Assembly: GCF_021018895.1 (NCBI RefSeq)
Contig: NC_079364.1
Span: 31,548,201-31,612,200, forward strand
Source: Seriola aureovittata
Taxonomy: Eukaryota; Chordata; Actinopteri; Carangiformes; Carangidae
Reading direction: 5' to 3'
DNA: 64,000 nucleotides
Shown: one piece after another, positions 1 to 12,614 of the stretch
Position numbering within the stretch: position 1 is the first letter of the stretch
Layout of the letters: each line of letters starts with the position of its first letter
The notes under the pieces: model-generated
The model's input: the letters and a program-made list of their open reading frames with translations, nothing else
The model's database searches: none
What the model was told of the DNA's origin: nothing
Translations under genes and position numbers: made by a program

Positions 1-329
1 TTTGTGTCCAATACTCATCAGACCGTTCTGAGCAAGAACCTGAATGATTTGATCAAATTTTATTCTATTTCAAATCTACTGTAAAGTGATTTTCTTTTAT
101 TTTGTTAAATAATAAATAATGTGATTTTACATGGAAATACACACCTGTATGACCTACTATTAAGGTATGTGGATTTACCATTAAACCAGAATGCAGACTG
201 CTCTCTTCCTCTTCCTGTCCTCACAGCATACTCCCATACACTGCAGTCCTATATAAACAATTAATAAATGCTACAAATCACTACAACATAAGAGAGATAA
301 GGGCATTTTCGAGTAACTTAACACTTGAT

Positions 330-440
330 TAACCAATACTGTGTGGCAGGCCACATGCAGTATATTTTAACAGACAAGCTACGGGCCATTTAAAATCAGT
401 CTGACCTGTGGGCCGGACTGTGGACAAGCCTGGTTAACAG
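330..440 (-). mobile_element. hAT-like terminal fragment
   Basis: GGCAGGCCACATG through GGGCCGGACTGTGGACAAGCCTG resembles the terminal region of fish and mammal hAT (Charlie-like) elements, which end in a 'GGCC...TGGACA.GCCTG' type sequence. Only one end is visible. The remainder of 1-2636 holds microsatellites and no gene that I can support. Confidence 0.4.
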
Positions 441-1403
441 CAACTGGAGCAAATGACAAAGACAAATGATGAAGAAAACCACTCTATTTATCAGATCAGC
501 AAAAACTCAATCGTCCATCCTCCACAGTTCGGTCTATTGTCAACAAGTTCAAAGATGGAGGACCTGTGACTGAGAACAGAAGGTGTGCAAGCAGAAGCAG
601 AAAGAGCAGCAGCAGACTGGACTGTATGTTTGTGGCTAGAAACAAGAAAAGCCAGTGAGAAACAGCAGCAAGGAACACTTCAGAGATCAATGAGATTTAT
701 CACATACAACTCAGTCCACAGACCGTTCGAACAGGATCAGTGAGCACTGGTACAGAGGTAGAGTGACATGGTGGAAACCACTCATAAACTCAAAGAATAA
801 GACAGCTGGCATTAAATTTACAAAAGAACATGCACAGAAACAAACGTTTTTCTAATATGAAACACTAGAATACATCTGAGTTTTTTTTAAACTAAATATG
901 TTAAATGATACGTTACTCTAACTTATAAATTAACAGGAGCAAAATTCCAAGTTGGTTAAGTCTGTTGTAAGTTGAGTCTACACTTGAGAAATCAAGTTAA
1001 ATAGCTTAATAACTGTGACACAGGTCCGTGTATGAGAAATCTGAAGTAAAATGAAATTTATCGTGAAGAAGAGGAACAGACTTCAGCACTTAGACCCCGG
1101 CAGGAAGTGGGTCACCATGGGAAGCAGTACGGTGCTTCCTATTAGAGGAGACTTCCCCCAGGGCCAAGACACTGGTGGTGGTGGTGGTGGTGATGAAGAG
1201 TGGAGCTGGAGGATGGGACCATCTTCATGAGAGGGAAACTTCTGATTGGATGGTTTGATTGGAGATTGTCAGGCGTCAATGGTTGAGGTGGTGAAGGAGG
1301 TGGAGTGGGACACAGATATCGCATGGTGCTGGATGACAGCAGAGAGAGAGAACACCTAAAGTTTGACAGCTAATGAGTGATTTCACTCTAATGGACACAC
1401 CCT

Positions 1404-1431
1404 TACACACACACACACACACACACACCCC
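1404..1431. repeat. (CA)n microsatellite
   Basis: An uninterrupted CA run. A shorter (GGT)n tract lies at 1172-1191. Confidence 0.9.
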
Positions 1432-1831
1432 TGTAAGATGTTACTGTGTATTATTTGAGGACAAAGTCATATTGTTTATCAGCAGAATAACAAATCTGAG
1501 TCATCTCTCCGCAGCCAAGAACACACAGAGCAACAAATACTACTTTGAAAAATAATCCTCCCTGTCAGTAACCTGACTGTTTTCTATTAGATTTGTTATT
1601 TTCAGTGTTATGGTGTGTGTTAGTTCTGTGAACTGTGTTTAGATTCACAGCATGAAGATAGATCTGGGAGGACACTTGAGATTTTGAGGTTGATATTGGA
1701 AACTAGAACAGAAAACCTTTGAGCTTGCATAACTGCTGAGGTTACCTAGAGGACAAGAACACTGACTTTGTTTTGCAGAGTGGACTAGAAACAAACAATG
1801 AGCCTGGCAGTAATAGACCTGTCTCAGCATC

Positions 1832-1832
<1 letters not shown>

Positions 1833-1866
<34 letters not shown>

Positions 1867-1874
1867 TGTGTGTG
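1833..1874. repeat. (GA)n/(GT)n microsatellite
   Basis: A GA run passing into a short GT run; it creates a spurious Arg-Glu open frame. Confidence 0.9.
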
Positions 1875-2636
1875 CCCAGTGCTTTCAGTTAAAAACAGAG
1901 ACAGTTGTGATAGCATGAATGAGATTAATGAATATTCTGTTGTTTGTTTTTGTGCGCTGTGCTCTCTTAAAAAAACAGCTGCAGATGAATCAGTCATCCC
2001 AGCCAAACGTAAAAGGAATCATTCAACACCGTCGCAGGGTGAGCTCACTCCACAGATGACACCTCACAGAATGTGTGAATGCTTTCAATCATGGCTGTGT
2101 ATGTGCATGTGCCAGGTAAGCTACTTTGTGACAAGTAATTGAACAATATATACAGCTCCACTGCTTGATATCAAACAAATAACCACCCTTGGGATGATTA
2201 CTTATCATGATTGGCCAGTGAGCCCAGTCCCAGCACATGCATGCACATAGCATGCTCTCATGCACACCCCGAATGACAGGTACACAGAGAGGGCCAGTAA
2301 AGAGACAGGAAGGGATGGTAAAGGATATATATGAAAATCAATATATGGCAGTCAACGTTGATATTGACCACAAAAAAATCACTGTGTGGGAAACAGTCGA
2401 CAGAATGCAGGGTGCTGTCAGACTGATTCATCCAAAAAGAGCTTTTACAATCACATATGGGTTTGTTTACCCTTAACTTCTTAATGTCACTGGTCACACA
2501 TAAACCCAGCTGTTCTGCAGTGAGTCAGCTGCTCAGCCTGTTGTTTTCCTAGCTTGTGACCACTTTAAAGAAAGCACCAAATAAATATTTGCCTTGTTAA
2601 ACAAAAACTACGGTTAAAGAGAACAATTTGAATCAA

Positions 2637-2884
2637 GTCAAATCAAGTCAATTTTATTTGTATAGCGCTAATTCACAACATAAGTTATCTCAAGGCACTT
2701 TCTAAATAGAGCAGGTCTACACCTTCTCTTTATAATATCATTAACAGAGACCCAACAATTCCCACCAAGAGCAGCGCTGGGCGACAGTGACAAGGAAAGA
2801 CTTTGTTTTTAAGAGGCAGAAACCTCAAGCAGAACAGGACTTAGGGTGGGGGGTCATCTGCCTCGGCTGGTTGGGTTGGGTTGG

Positions 2885-2915
<31 letters not shown>

Positions 2916-5900
2916 TACAGAGGAAAATGACAAGAACGTGCAATGATAACAATATTAATAATAGTGATAGTAGCGGCAGTAACAGCATTAGTAATGTAAT
3001 GCCAACTGTAGTGCTCCTACTGATAAAATTAATTATTATTATAATAATAAAAATGATTAGCTATAGTAAATTTTAGCAACTTTAGCAGCAGGTGTTAAAC
3101 AGGATCATGGGGCAGTAGGTGGTTTGTAGTTGCAGATCCAGGTTCTACAGCTGCAGCTCTGGAGGCGAGAGGACCTGCGGAGAGTAACAGGGAGGAGATA
3201 GAGAAGGAGAAGGGAGAGAGAGAGGCAGAAAGCCTGGGCGCTTCATGTGCTTGAGGGAGAAAGTTTGCAGTGATCTCGTCGGCAGGACAACCTGGACTAG
3301 TGTACTGAGTTTACTGGTTTATTGAGACTGAGGCCCACCCACCGGTGGTAGGGTGGTAACAGGTACAAAGCCTGAGTTTGTAAAAGAATAAGAAGCTATT
3401 TGAAAGTTAAGGCATAAAAATACATTTTAAGTTTAGATTTGAAAGTCTGAACGGAGTCAGACAGTCTGATGTCAGCAGGGAGGTTGTTCCAGAGCAGAGG
3501 GGCCCAATAGGAAAAGGCTCTGCAGCCAGCAGACAGGAGCCCTAAATTCTGTGAACGGAGAGCAGAAGATGGAGTATAAGGTTTAAGTAGATCAGACAGG
3601 TATGAAGGAGCAAGTCCATTTAGAAACCTTATATGCCATCAAAAACACCTTAAAGTCTGATCTGATATGGACAGGAAGCCAGTGAAGGGAGGCTCAAATC
3701 AGTGTAATAAGGTCAGATTTTCTGGATTTAGTAACAATTTTAGCTGAGGCATTCTGAACCATTTGAGCATGTGGCAGGCCAAAAAGCAAAATGTTACAAT
3801 AATCAAGTCGTGATGAAACAAAAGCATGAATTAAGATTTCACCATCAGTCTTAGACAGAAAAGACAATCCTAGCTATGTTATGTAGATGAAAAAAGGCAG
3901 TCTTGGCGATATCTTTAATGTGCTGATCAAAGGAGAGGGAAGAATCGAAAATGACACCCAGATTTCAGAGTCTGTCAGACTATGGGAAATCACACATTTA
4001 TCAAGAGTTATTGTTACTTGATCCTACTGGTGTCTAAGTTGGGTCGGGCCAACGACCAGCATCTCAGTTTTGTCTGAATTTAGGAGCAAAAAGTTATGAG
4101 ACATCCAGCTTTTCACAGCAGACAAACAGACCTCTAAATTCTTAATCTGAGAGGAATCATCAGCCTTTATAGGCACATATAGCTGAGTATCATCAGCATA
4201 ACAATGGAAATTAATTCCATGACTGCAAATAATTTGACCAAGAGGTGAAATATAGAGAGAGAAAAGCAGAGGGCCAAGAACAGAGCCCTGGGGTACTCCA
4301 TATTTCACTGTAGAGTATGTCAATATAGTGTTATTATAGGAGACATGCTGTGTTCTGGCAAATAAGTAGATGAGGGCCAAGCCAGAAAAACCAAATTTGC
4401 TTTCAAGGAGGTACTACAATGATCTATAGTATGAAAAGCTGCACTGAGAAACAGCAAGAGGAGCACAGAGGTGGAGTCCAAATCCATGGAGATCAAAAGA
4501 TCATTTATTACTTTAGTGAACACTGTCTCAGTGGAGTGAAAGGCCCTGAAGGCAGACTGGAATGGATCAAAAAGATTGTTATTAGACAAATGAGACAAAA
4601 GCTCCTCTTCCCAGTACTTTATAAAAGAAAGGAAAAAAGGATCCTGGATCAAGGTATGGTTTTTTAAGTAAAGGTTTAAACACAGCAATCTTAAAGCTTC
4701 TGGGAACAGTGCCAGAAGCGAGTGATAAATTGATAATGTTCAGCACTGAAGGTCCCAAGAGGGAGAGCTTAGCCGGTAGAGGGTCCAGTAGACAGGTGGT
4801 GGGTTTAGAAGACAACACCAACTTAGACAGTGCTTCAAGAGACAGAGTCTCAAAATTTGTTACAGGAGAAGTTAAGAAGGCCTCAATGTAATGCTCTGCT
4901 GGTTCTGTAGATGCTGGAGAAGAAGAGGTGATTTTATGTCTAATCTCGTCTATTTTATTACTGAAAAATTCTAGAAAGTCATGGGCTATAAAGGGCGAGC
5001 AGCTAAGAGATGGCTGCTGCTGAGTGAGTTTAGCTACAGTGTCAAAAAGAAATCTACGATTGTGTTTATTGTTACTGATTAAATGAGAGAAGAAGGCCGC
5101 TCTAGCAGTGGAGAGAGCACGCTTGTATTTTAACACATACTTATGCAAATGAAAACAGAGTGCTTCAGATTTAGATTTGCACCATTGGTGCTCCAATCTC
5201 CTGCAGGCCTGCTTCAGGGCTCGTGTTTCTTCAGTAAACCACGGTGTAGACCTCTTTAACCGTCTGGTTTTAGTGGTGAGAGGAGCAACTGAGTCCAAGA
5301 GGCTAGACAGAGCTGTGTTTAATCTACTAGTATAATTTTTTGACGGTGTCAGTTGCTACAGTGAACGGAGCGAGGACCTCTGTTAGTTTCTCAGCAAGAG
5401 CAGCTACAGTTACTGGACCAATGTGTCGTGTAGTAAATACATTTGAGCTGGTAATGTGAGGACAGGGTAGTGTTGCTTCAAACTTGATAAAAAAAAGTGA
5501 TCAGCGATTGCAAAAGTGACAGCAGAGACAGTCAGACTAGATACCTCAATTCCATGGGATAGCATGAAAACCAAAAGGGTCAGTAATTGCTTGAAAGGCT
5601 TTACTGACAGGATCCCAATCCTTATTCAAGTGAATATTAAAATCACCAATAATTAGAATGTCGTTGGTGTCTGTGACAAGACCTGAGATAAATTCACCAA
5701 ATTCTTCTAAAAACTGTGAATAAGGGCCAGGTGGTCTGTAAAGTACCACAAGATGAAATGGTAATAATAGTCCGTCATCCTGGAGAGGGCTGATCTTAGC
5801 TGATGAAGCAGATTTCAATATAAGAGCCTCGAAAGAGTTAAAGGTCACTTACTGTTTTGTCGTTAACCTGAAATCTGAGGGGGGGAAGCCTCAATAATAG

Positions 5901-6400
5901 GAAGGATAACATTTGGTTTAAGCCATGTTCCACAGAGACCAATCATATCCAGCTTATGCTCAAGAATCAAGTCATTTATTAGTAATGCTTTACTGGACAG
6001 TGATCTAATGCTCAGGAAGCCAAATTTGAGGGTCCTGTTAAGGCTGGAGTTATTAGCAACAGGCTGATCAGTGAGGTTTCTGGTAGATGAAGCCTTAATA
6101 AGAATATGGCATCTTTTTATCTTATTTCTAAGGAAAAATTTAGAGGGCCTGTGCATGTGACAGTGTGAGGACACAGTAATGATTTTGTTTTGGAGAAATG
6201 TGTCAGATGCTTTGTGAGACACTTCAGTGCCACAGGTTATAGGAATGGTGGCCAATGTGTGGGGATTTGCATGTTTAAGAAACTTATGAGTAGTACGGCG
6301 GGGGGGGGGAGACAGTCTCAATATTATAAATGTGGCTATCAGGCAGATAGTCTGAACTATTGGGATTTTCCTCTGCACCAAACTACCATCAGAGTATCAA
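2637..6400 (-). pseudogene. Degenerate L2-like LINE (non-LTR retrotransposon), minus strand
   Basis: Reading on the minus strand, the parts occur in LINE order. An apurinic-type endonuclease (YRPPGPYSQFL and GDFNIHLN at about 5630-5650) is preceded by a piece with DLILEHKLDMIGLC at 5950-6000. It is followed by a linker with TPWFTEETRALKQACRRLE (about 5240), then reverse transcriptase blocks with QSAFRAFHSTET (about 4550), GVPQGSVLGPLLF and catalytic YADD (4189-4200). A C-terminal region follows (ASLHWLPV-like coding at about 3690). The 3' end shows 'TTTATTTGTATAGCGCTAATTC' in reverse at 2650-2690, typical of teleost L2 tails. Several frameshifts and stops split the frame, so it is dead. The clade (L2 versus a close relative) is by recognition, not by tree. 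The 3' UTR contains GA-rich simple sequence at 2884-2915. Confidence 0.8.
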
Positions 6401-6481
6401 AAACTGTACTAGGTTCAGGGGTGGATCTGGAGAAATATTCATGGGTTGGCAAGAGTGTGGCGTAGAGACTAGGTGGCAGAA

Positions 6482-6537
<56 letters not shown>
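6482..6537. repeat. (AT)n microsatellite
   Basis: A near-perfect TA run of about 56 bases; it generates artificial Ile-Tyr open frames on both strands. Confidence 0.95.
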
Positions 6538-6539
<2 letters not shown>

Positions 6540-6540
<1 letters not shown>

Positions 6541-8400
6541 GATTTTATTGTAAACAATCACATATATTTGCTTGCTTGTTTCCCCAAATTCAGACATTTT
6601 TAAGACAATGCACACAAAATCATTTCATTTGCCTTACTGGTTTTGGATGTTCCGAAACTAAAAGGACAAAAATCTATAAAAATAAAAGACTTAATGGCTA
6701 AAAACCACTGAATTTTCTGTGAATGAAATGTACTGTATTAAAAAAAACTGACTTGTCCTACCACAAATTACTGTGTTTTGCACTATAAGACCTGTATGCG
6801 GGACCAAACCTGTGTTAAGACCACTGCAATAATCATGCTAAACAACAAGCAAGTCTTACTTACAAACAGCTCCTCCATTGGGTTGTAGCTTTTTGTAAAG
6901 CTACAGAAATGATTGAACATAAGCCCCCGGTACTGACATCAGACAGGTGTGAAACATACAGGCAGCTTAAGCTGATCTGAGTGAATGAGGGAGTTATATA
7001 AACGTGGCATTGGATGTAAAAGTTGTTTGCATTAAATATTCACCGGGGTTTTGCAAAACTATCCCCGTCCTTGTCTGCTGATATAGTTGGTCTACCTTTG
7101 ATGTTAAATGTTTGAGGTTGGACAACATCGTTATTTTTGACATTCCTTGAATTTTATATTTGAATGTCAGCTACTGTTAAACATCAAATTTGAGCAAATA
7201 AATTGATTTTTCAAGACTTTTTTTCCCCAAGATGACACATGCAGTTGCTATAGTGATGAAATTCAGTCCATTCATCTAACAAAGTACTCATTTTAGCATC
7301 ATTGCACTGTGGTCTACAGAGAATAAGAAATTTGCAGAAATCTGCAAATGATGGATGAAGTGAAGATACTTCCACACCGAAAAACCAGGCTTACAGCTAG
7401 GTGGTCGATAAGCAGGCAGCAATCAGGAACAAATAACAAGACTTCTCATGAGGAAGACAAGGGAACAAGTGTGAGGGGAACACAGATGCTGTCTGTCATA
7501 TTTGCTATTTTAAGTGCATAAGTGTTCACACTGGCAAGTATGGCAACATGGCTTATATAACCTGTACCTGGATGGTTCACTCAAAACGATCCAAAAGTTG
7601 AGTGTAAAAAGATGGATACTTCTTACCCTCAACAGTTGGCTACGTAGTGGAAGGGGATGGGAAACCAATCTATTCTCAAACTTGGAAATGGTAGCTGAGT
7701 AAGGCGGACTCGTCATCTGCACTGAAGAAGGCCTAATTTCCATGTTGCATGATACCGGGTGCACACACAGGAAAGTAAATCGATCATTCTGCAATCATGT
7801 GCACAAAGCAGGCGACAATCATGGTCAAATGCTCCGAGCATCATTTCCAGGACGTGCACTCCGGCAGTGTTTAGCCTAATTGGGAACAGGTGAAACTAAT
7901 CAGGGCAGGGCAGGCAATTAAAGGGCACACAAGGGCAATGAATAAAGTGAGATAAAAACAGAACAGAATTTAATATACACACATAAATATAAAGTGCACA
8001 GTAACATTTTCTATGGAAGCTGAATTGTGTTTATTCCTCTTAATTATACCTGAGCAGAAACTGGTTCACTTGAAACAGCTGATCAGCTACATTCACGTTC
8101 CTTTCAATCCTCCCACCTTCCCCCTGTTCCCCATGGAACATCAGCACTTTACTGTGTGGAAACGCAGTCATAAACTGGCCTGTTATTGCTATGCGAGCAG
8201 CTCCGGCCTCTTCAGTATGACCTTCAAAAGAAAAAAGAAAATCTGCTTTGCTTTCACTTATTTCAGGAATTGTAAAAAAAAAAAAAAAAAAAACCTTAAA
8301 GCTTAGTGCACAAAGCGCTTTTTAAATGCATGAAAGCACTTGAACCATAAGGTTGACTTTATATCATCCTCACTCTAACAGCTGACAACGTGATATTCTA
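6540..8400. other. Gene-free intergenic stretch
   Basis: No gene seen. The part from about 7380 to 7970, with phrases such as 'CAGGTGAAACTAATCAGGGCAG', resembles a dispersed teleost repeat of unknown class. An A-run lies at 8275-8293. Confidence 0.4.
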
Positions 8401-8402
8401 GA

Positions 8403-8600
8403 GCAGGGGTGTCCAAACTTTTCATGTCAGGGGCCACGTGGAGGAAACAGTGTGTAGCCCTGGGCTGCGTCTTAATGATGACTTTTATCTTGAATCTTCT
8501 GTACGAATATTTTATTACTATTAATTCTCACTCATAAGTAAATATCACTTCTAATGAGCCTTTGTAGATTTAATGAGAGAAGTTGTTTGCTCACATTCTG
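8403..8600 (+). mobile_element. hAT-like terminal fragment
   Basis: Begins GAGCAGGGGTGTCCAAACTT, the familiar start of Charlie-type hAT elements, followed by GGGGCCACGTGG. The other terminus is not visible nearby, so this is a remnant. From 8600 to 10040 I see no gene or recognisable repeat. Confidence 0.5.
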
Positions 8601-10046
8601 TACGTGTGAGGAGCAAGAAACAAAAAAAACTAAAACTAAACAGGAGGATATAACATGTCATACATTTCATGTCATGCTCATTTCACAATGTTATTGTGGT
8701 GTTACATATTTTCCTGTATTTTAGTGTAATTACTAATTGCAGGATGTCCTATTTGTTTGTTTTAAAAGCTTTAGCTGTGCACAACAAAGCAATATGTTCA
8801 CCTCACAAGTGTTTAAACTAATTACCACAGAGGGGCGCCATTTACTCAACACTGTCTATTATTTGACAGTGAAATGTTGGTCTGATGTTGGTGTATTCAC
8901 ATGTGTGTCATTCACATTTTATGCTGCAGAAATGAGACAACAGCCTTTTACAAGAGCTCTTATGTGAAATTTCAATGTTTTTTTAGATTAGCTACAAAGC
9001 TTTATTCGTCAGTCATTTCATACACATTTTATGTCTCAGGGTGACTGTGTATAAGAGTTTTTCTGATGTTACATATTTTACTGGATGCATGTTTTGATTT
9101 CATACATTATACTAGATGTATAAGAGATCGAGAGGGGGACATTTCATTTCATATCTGAAAATCAGAGAATCCGGTTCTTGTAGAAATTGTTGTGTAGTGT
9201 TATGGTTTATTCCAAAGACAAACAAACAAAAAAACAGAATTGATCTGAGACAAGCTTACAGGACAACATACATTCAGTGTGCAGGTATCCAGAGAGGCTG
9301 GCTCAGTGAGGTGAACACAGGTCAGTTCTTTGGCCCAAGTCTTGACGGGAGGGGGACAGGTCTTTCTGGTAATAATGATAATCATTACCTGGTCTTCATA
9401 AATGTATGCATGGGTTTTAATAAGATTGAATCAGACAGTTGGGTTCTTCTGGGTTCTGATTTATCAGCAAGCTGCCTCTAAAAACAACATGAAGTAGTAT
9501 GAACTACAACTACCAGTCGGCGAGGTGGGTCAGCAGCCTGGTCAGGAGCTGCTGTTGTACTGGAAGTGGATAACCGTGTACCAACATGCATGATTCTCCT
9601 CGTTGCAGGTTCAATCTGTCACCAGCATACCTGTAAATGGTGGTTGCTGGCTGATCTATACGAGTGAGAGAAAAATATTATTACCTTTATTTTATTTTTA
9701 TTCATTTATTTTTTATTTATTCAGGCAGCCTCAGTGTAAAATCTCTTTTCCAAGAGAGACCTGAGAGCAAGAAGCAGTCACAAGAGACAATCAACAACGA
9801 AAGACAACAGAACTACACGATACAAGAAACTAAGAAACAAAGAATTTGCAAAAACATTTACGATGGTCATAAAATGCATCAAATAATAAAGCTTTAAAAT
9901 CTCCAAGGGGAATGTAAGAGTCTAGTCTCAGGGCAGTTTGCAGCTCATTCCATAGTACCTGAAAGTAGTTCTGCCAACATTAGTGCAAACATGAGGGATA
10001 TGGAGCGTTAGGTATTTACTGCATTGTGCTCTGTGGATACTGGATT

Positions 10047-10152
<106 letters not shown>

Positions 10153-10400
10153 CTTTATTTATTCCCTGGAGTGTTGATGGAGCAGCATGACAATACAGAA
10201 TGTCGCCATAGTCGACAACAGACATGAGGGATGACTGCACAGTAGTTGTACGGCTGGAGGAAGACCGGCATCATAACCAAGAGTTGAATATAAACCTTGA
10301 ATGATGATCTTTTGTTGAGCCAAATTCCTAAGTATGTGTATGAGTGAAGGTAATATGAGTGTCATTTAAAGTTTTAATGACAGGATGGTCAGAGTCAGAG
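10153..10400 (-). pseudogene. LINE reverse transcriptase C-terminal fragment
   Basis: The minus-strand translation contains TYLGIWLNKRSSFKVYIQLL and then LMSVVDYGDILYCHAA. These resemble the 'YLGIWLD...' and 'VLDYGDI.Y' blocks downstream of the RT domain in fish LINEs. The fragment is about 250 bases, has frame breaks and ends in the GATA-rich tail. It is a 5'-truncated relic. Confidence 0.6.
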
Positions 10401-10493
10401 TCACCAAGTGTAAACCATCATTGATGTTCACATGGTAGGACTTAGGAGGCAGGTACAGTGGCAATATACTGGCTTAAATGTTTTGCTCCTGTT

Positions 10494-10782
10494 AGTTAGG
10501 ATCAATTGCAGCATAATCTGTAATCACCTGGTTTTAAAACTGAGTCCACTACATCAGTAATATCATCCGCTGCATGAGAAGAGATTTTAATCATATGTTT
10601 TGCCCCATATTCTTCAGGTTCACAGAGTGCCCACATCAAAGAGCTGCTCTCGTTGGTCAACCAGTATAAATAAAGATGAATGAATAAATGAATGAATGAG
10701 CAAATGAATGAATATGAGCACAATCGAGGTCTGCAATAAAACCATAACCACAGGGGCAAGCTGAACATAGAATCTGATGTTA
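10494..10782. repeat. 289-bp direct repeat, left copy
   Basis: Matches 12615-12903 without gaps (constant offset 2121) and with one difference that I can find (T versus A in the AATCGAGG-CTGC context). It contains a short AATG-type simple repeat. The copies flank the RLE LINE fragment exactly, so they look like a long target-site duplication. Confidence 0.93.
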
Positions 10783-12614
10783 GCGTTGCTTCAGTGCAGG
10801 AGGCAGAAGCAACGCTTAGGCATACAGAGATTGTGGGTAATGTCCAAATAGGCCGGGGAGGCTTGGGGCTTGGCCCAGGCAAACCGGTGTGGAGTAGAGC
10901 AGGTCCCAAGGAGAAGAGAAAGCTAGTTGTGGAGCAGGTTCGTAGACAGGAGGAATTATTAAGGGGTGCTAAGGCAGTGGCTCAGGCTAAGCAGGGACAG
11001 TGGGTGAATTGGGAAGGTGTAGATAAGAAAAAGCTTAGCTGGAAAGAACTCTGGAGCATGGAGGAAAGTAGTATTAGATTCTTGATAGGGGCAACTTATG
11101 ATGTACTGCCAACTCCCCAGAACCTAAAACTCTGGGTAAATGGAGACCCACTATGTTCATTGTGTTCAGGTACGGCAACTTTAAAGCACATTCTGTCAGG
11201 GTGTAAGGTTAGTCTGTCGCAAGGCCGGTATACGTGGCGACATAACCAGGTTCTAAAAAGCTTAGCTGCAGGAATTGAAGAATTACGGAGGCAGGCAAAT
11301 TTAGGAGGACCTAAAACAAAGAAAGGTGCAATCAAGTTCGTTCAAGAGGGAGAGAAAGTTGGTAAGACAACAAGAAGGCAAGGCAGCTTAGTAGGTGCTT
11401 GTGATTTGGAAATGCAGGTAGATTTAGGAGGAAAGCTTCTTGTTCCCCAGGAAATAGCCATTACAAAGCTAAGGCCTGATATAGTCTTGTGGTCTAGGAG
11501 TAGAATGAAAGTATATTTCATAGAGCTGACTGTTCCGTGGGAGGCCTTAGTTGAGGAAGCATATGAAAGGAAAAAGCTCAGATATGCAGAGTTAGGGGCA
11601 GAAGCAGAGCAGCGAGGATGGAAAGTTAGGATTTGTCCAGTGGAAGTAGGATGTAGAGGATTTGTAGCAAGGTCTGTTGTCTCTTTGGTAAGGGAGTTAG
11701 GAGCAAGTGGACAGAGTGTGAGGAAAATTGTAAAGGACATGTCAGATGAGGCAGCAAGATCCAGTCAGTGGATTTGGATGAGAAGGAGTAATGGTAGCTG
11801 GGGGCCCAGCAGGGGGAGCACTTAGGATAGATAGACTCTTAGGAGAAGCAAGGAAGAAATCCAGGAAGAGGAAGTGTTTTTAAGTGGGGGTGTGGCCTGT
11901 GTGAGCCTCTTTGAGACCATGCAGTTAGTCCAGGTGAGGTGGCCTGTATTGTTTGCTTGTATTGAATTGGTTTGTAGTGTGTCTTTGGCTGTTTAGGTGA
12001 GTTTGTTTGTTTTAGGTGAGTTGCATGGTGTGGTGTTAGAGTATGAGGGGTGTAGAGCACAGCCTAATCCGGCGGGGGAGAGCTAGCCTAAAAAGGCCCC
12101 TCTCCCTGACTCTACATCCCTCATTGTCTTGGAGAGTGGGGGGGTGGGGGGGGCAAGAGTACAGCCTAATCCGGCGGGGGAGAGTTTAGCTCAAAAAGGC
12201 TTCTCTCCTTGACTCTGCCTCCTTCAAAATGGCCGCCACTTTCTCCAACTGTGCAGGGGAGTTTGTTTGCTGAATCTGCTAGTGTGTTTTGTCAGAGTTG
12301 ATGATGGTGTTGTTTGTGGTAGCATAGGCAAGATAAAGAAAATGGTGGTGTGAGGAGCAGTGATGGCTGGCATTAGGGGATTGACTCTGGGACGCCAGTG
12401 ATCACTGTCTAGCCTCCTGGAGGTGTTGTGGGACCAACTAGACGAAACACTGGTGAAAGGAGGTTCCCACCTGATGACCCCAAAGACATGTTAGTTATCA
12501 CTGCTCATTAGTCTGTACAGCTAAATTAATAGTTATCATAGGACATGTTAAGCTTAGGGAGCTATTCACTGGGTCCATTTTCTGTAGCACAAGCTTTGTG
12601 TTTATCTTAAAAAA
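10783..12614 (+). mobile_element. 5'-truncated LINE with restriction-like endonuclease (RLE), recent insertion
   Basis: A 1832-base insertion precisely between the two 289-bp repeats. It consists of the 3' part of a LINE coding region (open to the stop at 11823-11825), about 790 bases of 3' UTR and a short A-run (12609-12615) next to the right repeat. Its 5' end is truncated, the usual outcome of incomplete target-primed reverse transcription. The 3' UTR holds a tandem pair of about 60-base units, AGCCTAATCCGGCGGGGGAG at 12061 and 12163, separated by a G-rich stretch. The RLE class includes Rex6, R2, R4, NeSL and Hero; which one applies is not settled. Confidence 0.8.
10794..11825 (+). CDS. 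RLE-LINE polyprotein C-terminus: zinc knuckle and restriction-like endonuclease
   Basis: An uninterrupted 343-codon frame, which also stays open upstream to the insertion edge at 10783. There is no true start, since this is the truncated tail of a LINE ORF. Residues 1-115 match the region after the RT in fish RLE LINEs (AEATLRHTEIVGN, WKELWSMEESSIRFLIGATYDVLP). A CCHC knuckle follows: C121-x2-C124-x7-H132-x4-C137, then GRYTWRHNQVL. The nuclease core is R227-P228-D229 with E244 (KLRPDIVLWSRSRMKVYFIE), the R/K-P-D...E pattern of restriction-like endonucleases, then YERKKLRYAEL. In the family this domain nicks target DNA for target-primed reverse transcription. The lack of stops over 1 kb fits a young insertion. 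The fragment lacks RT and cannot move by itself. Confidence 0.82.
   Translation: MQEAEATLRHTEIVGNVQIGRGGLGLGPGKPVWSRAGPKEKRKLVVEQVRRQEELLRGAKAVAQAKQGQWVNWEGVDKKKLSWKELWSMEESSIRFLIGATYDVLPTPQNLKLWVNGDPLCSLCSGTATLKHILSGCKVSLSQGRYTWRHNQVLKSLAAGIEELRRQANLGGPKTKKGAIKFVQEGEKVGKTTRRQGSLVGACDLEMQVDLGGKLLVPQEIAITKLRPDIVLWSRSRMKVYFIELTVPWEALVEEAYERKKLRYAELGAEAEQRGWKVRICPVEVGCRGFVARSVVSLVRELGASGQSVRKIVKDMSDEAARSSQWIWMRRSNGSWGPSRGST

Noticed and set aside
6357..6701. Frames with Ile-Tyr repeats
   Set aside because: They are produced by the (AT)n tract; the same applies at 54797-55244 and 14277-14552.
10502..10909. A 135-codon minus-strand frame repeated in part at 12623-12907
   Set aside because: Its duplication is explained by the 289-bp direct repeat; the peptide is low-complexity (FIHLFIHLYLY) and resembles no family.
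11096..11740. Minus-strand frames of 79 and 132 codons
   Set aside because: They are shadows of the RLE-LINE coding frame on the plus strand.
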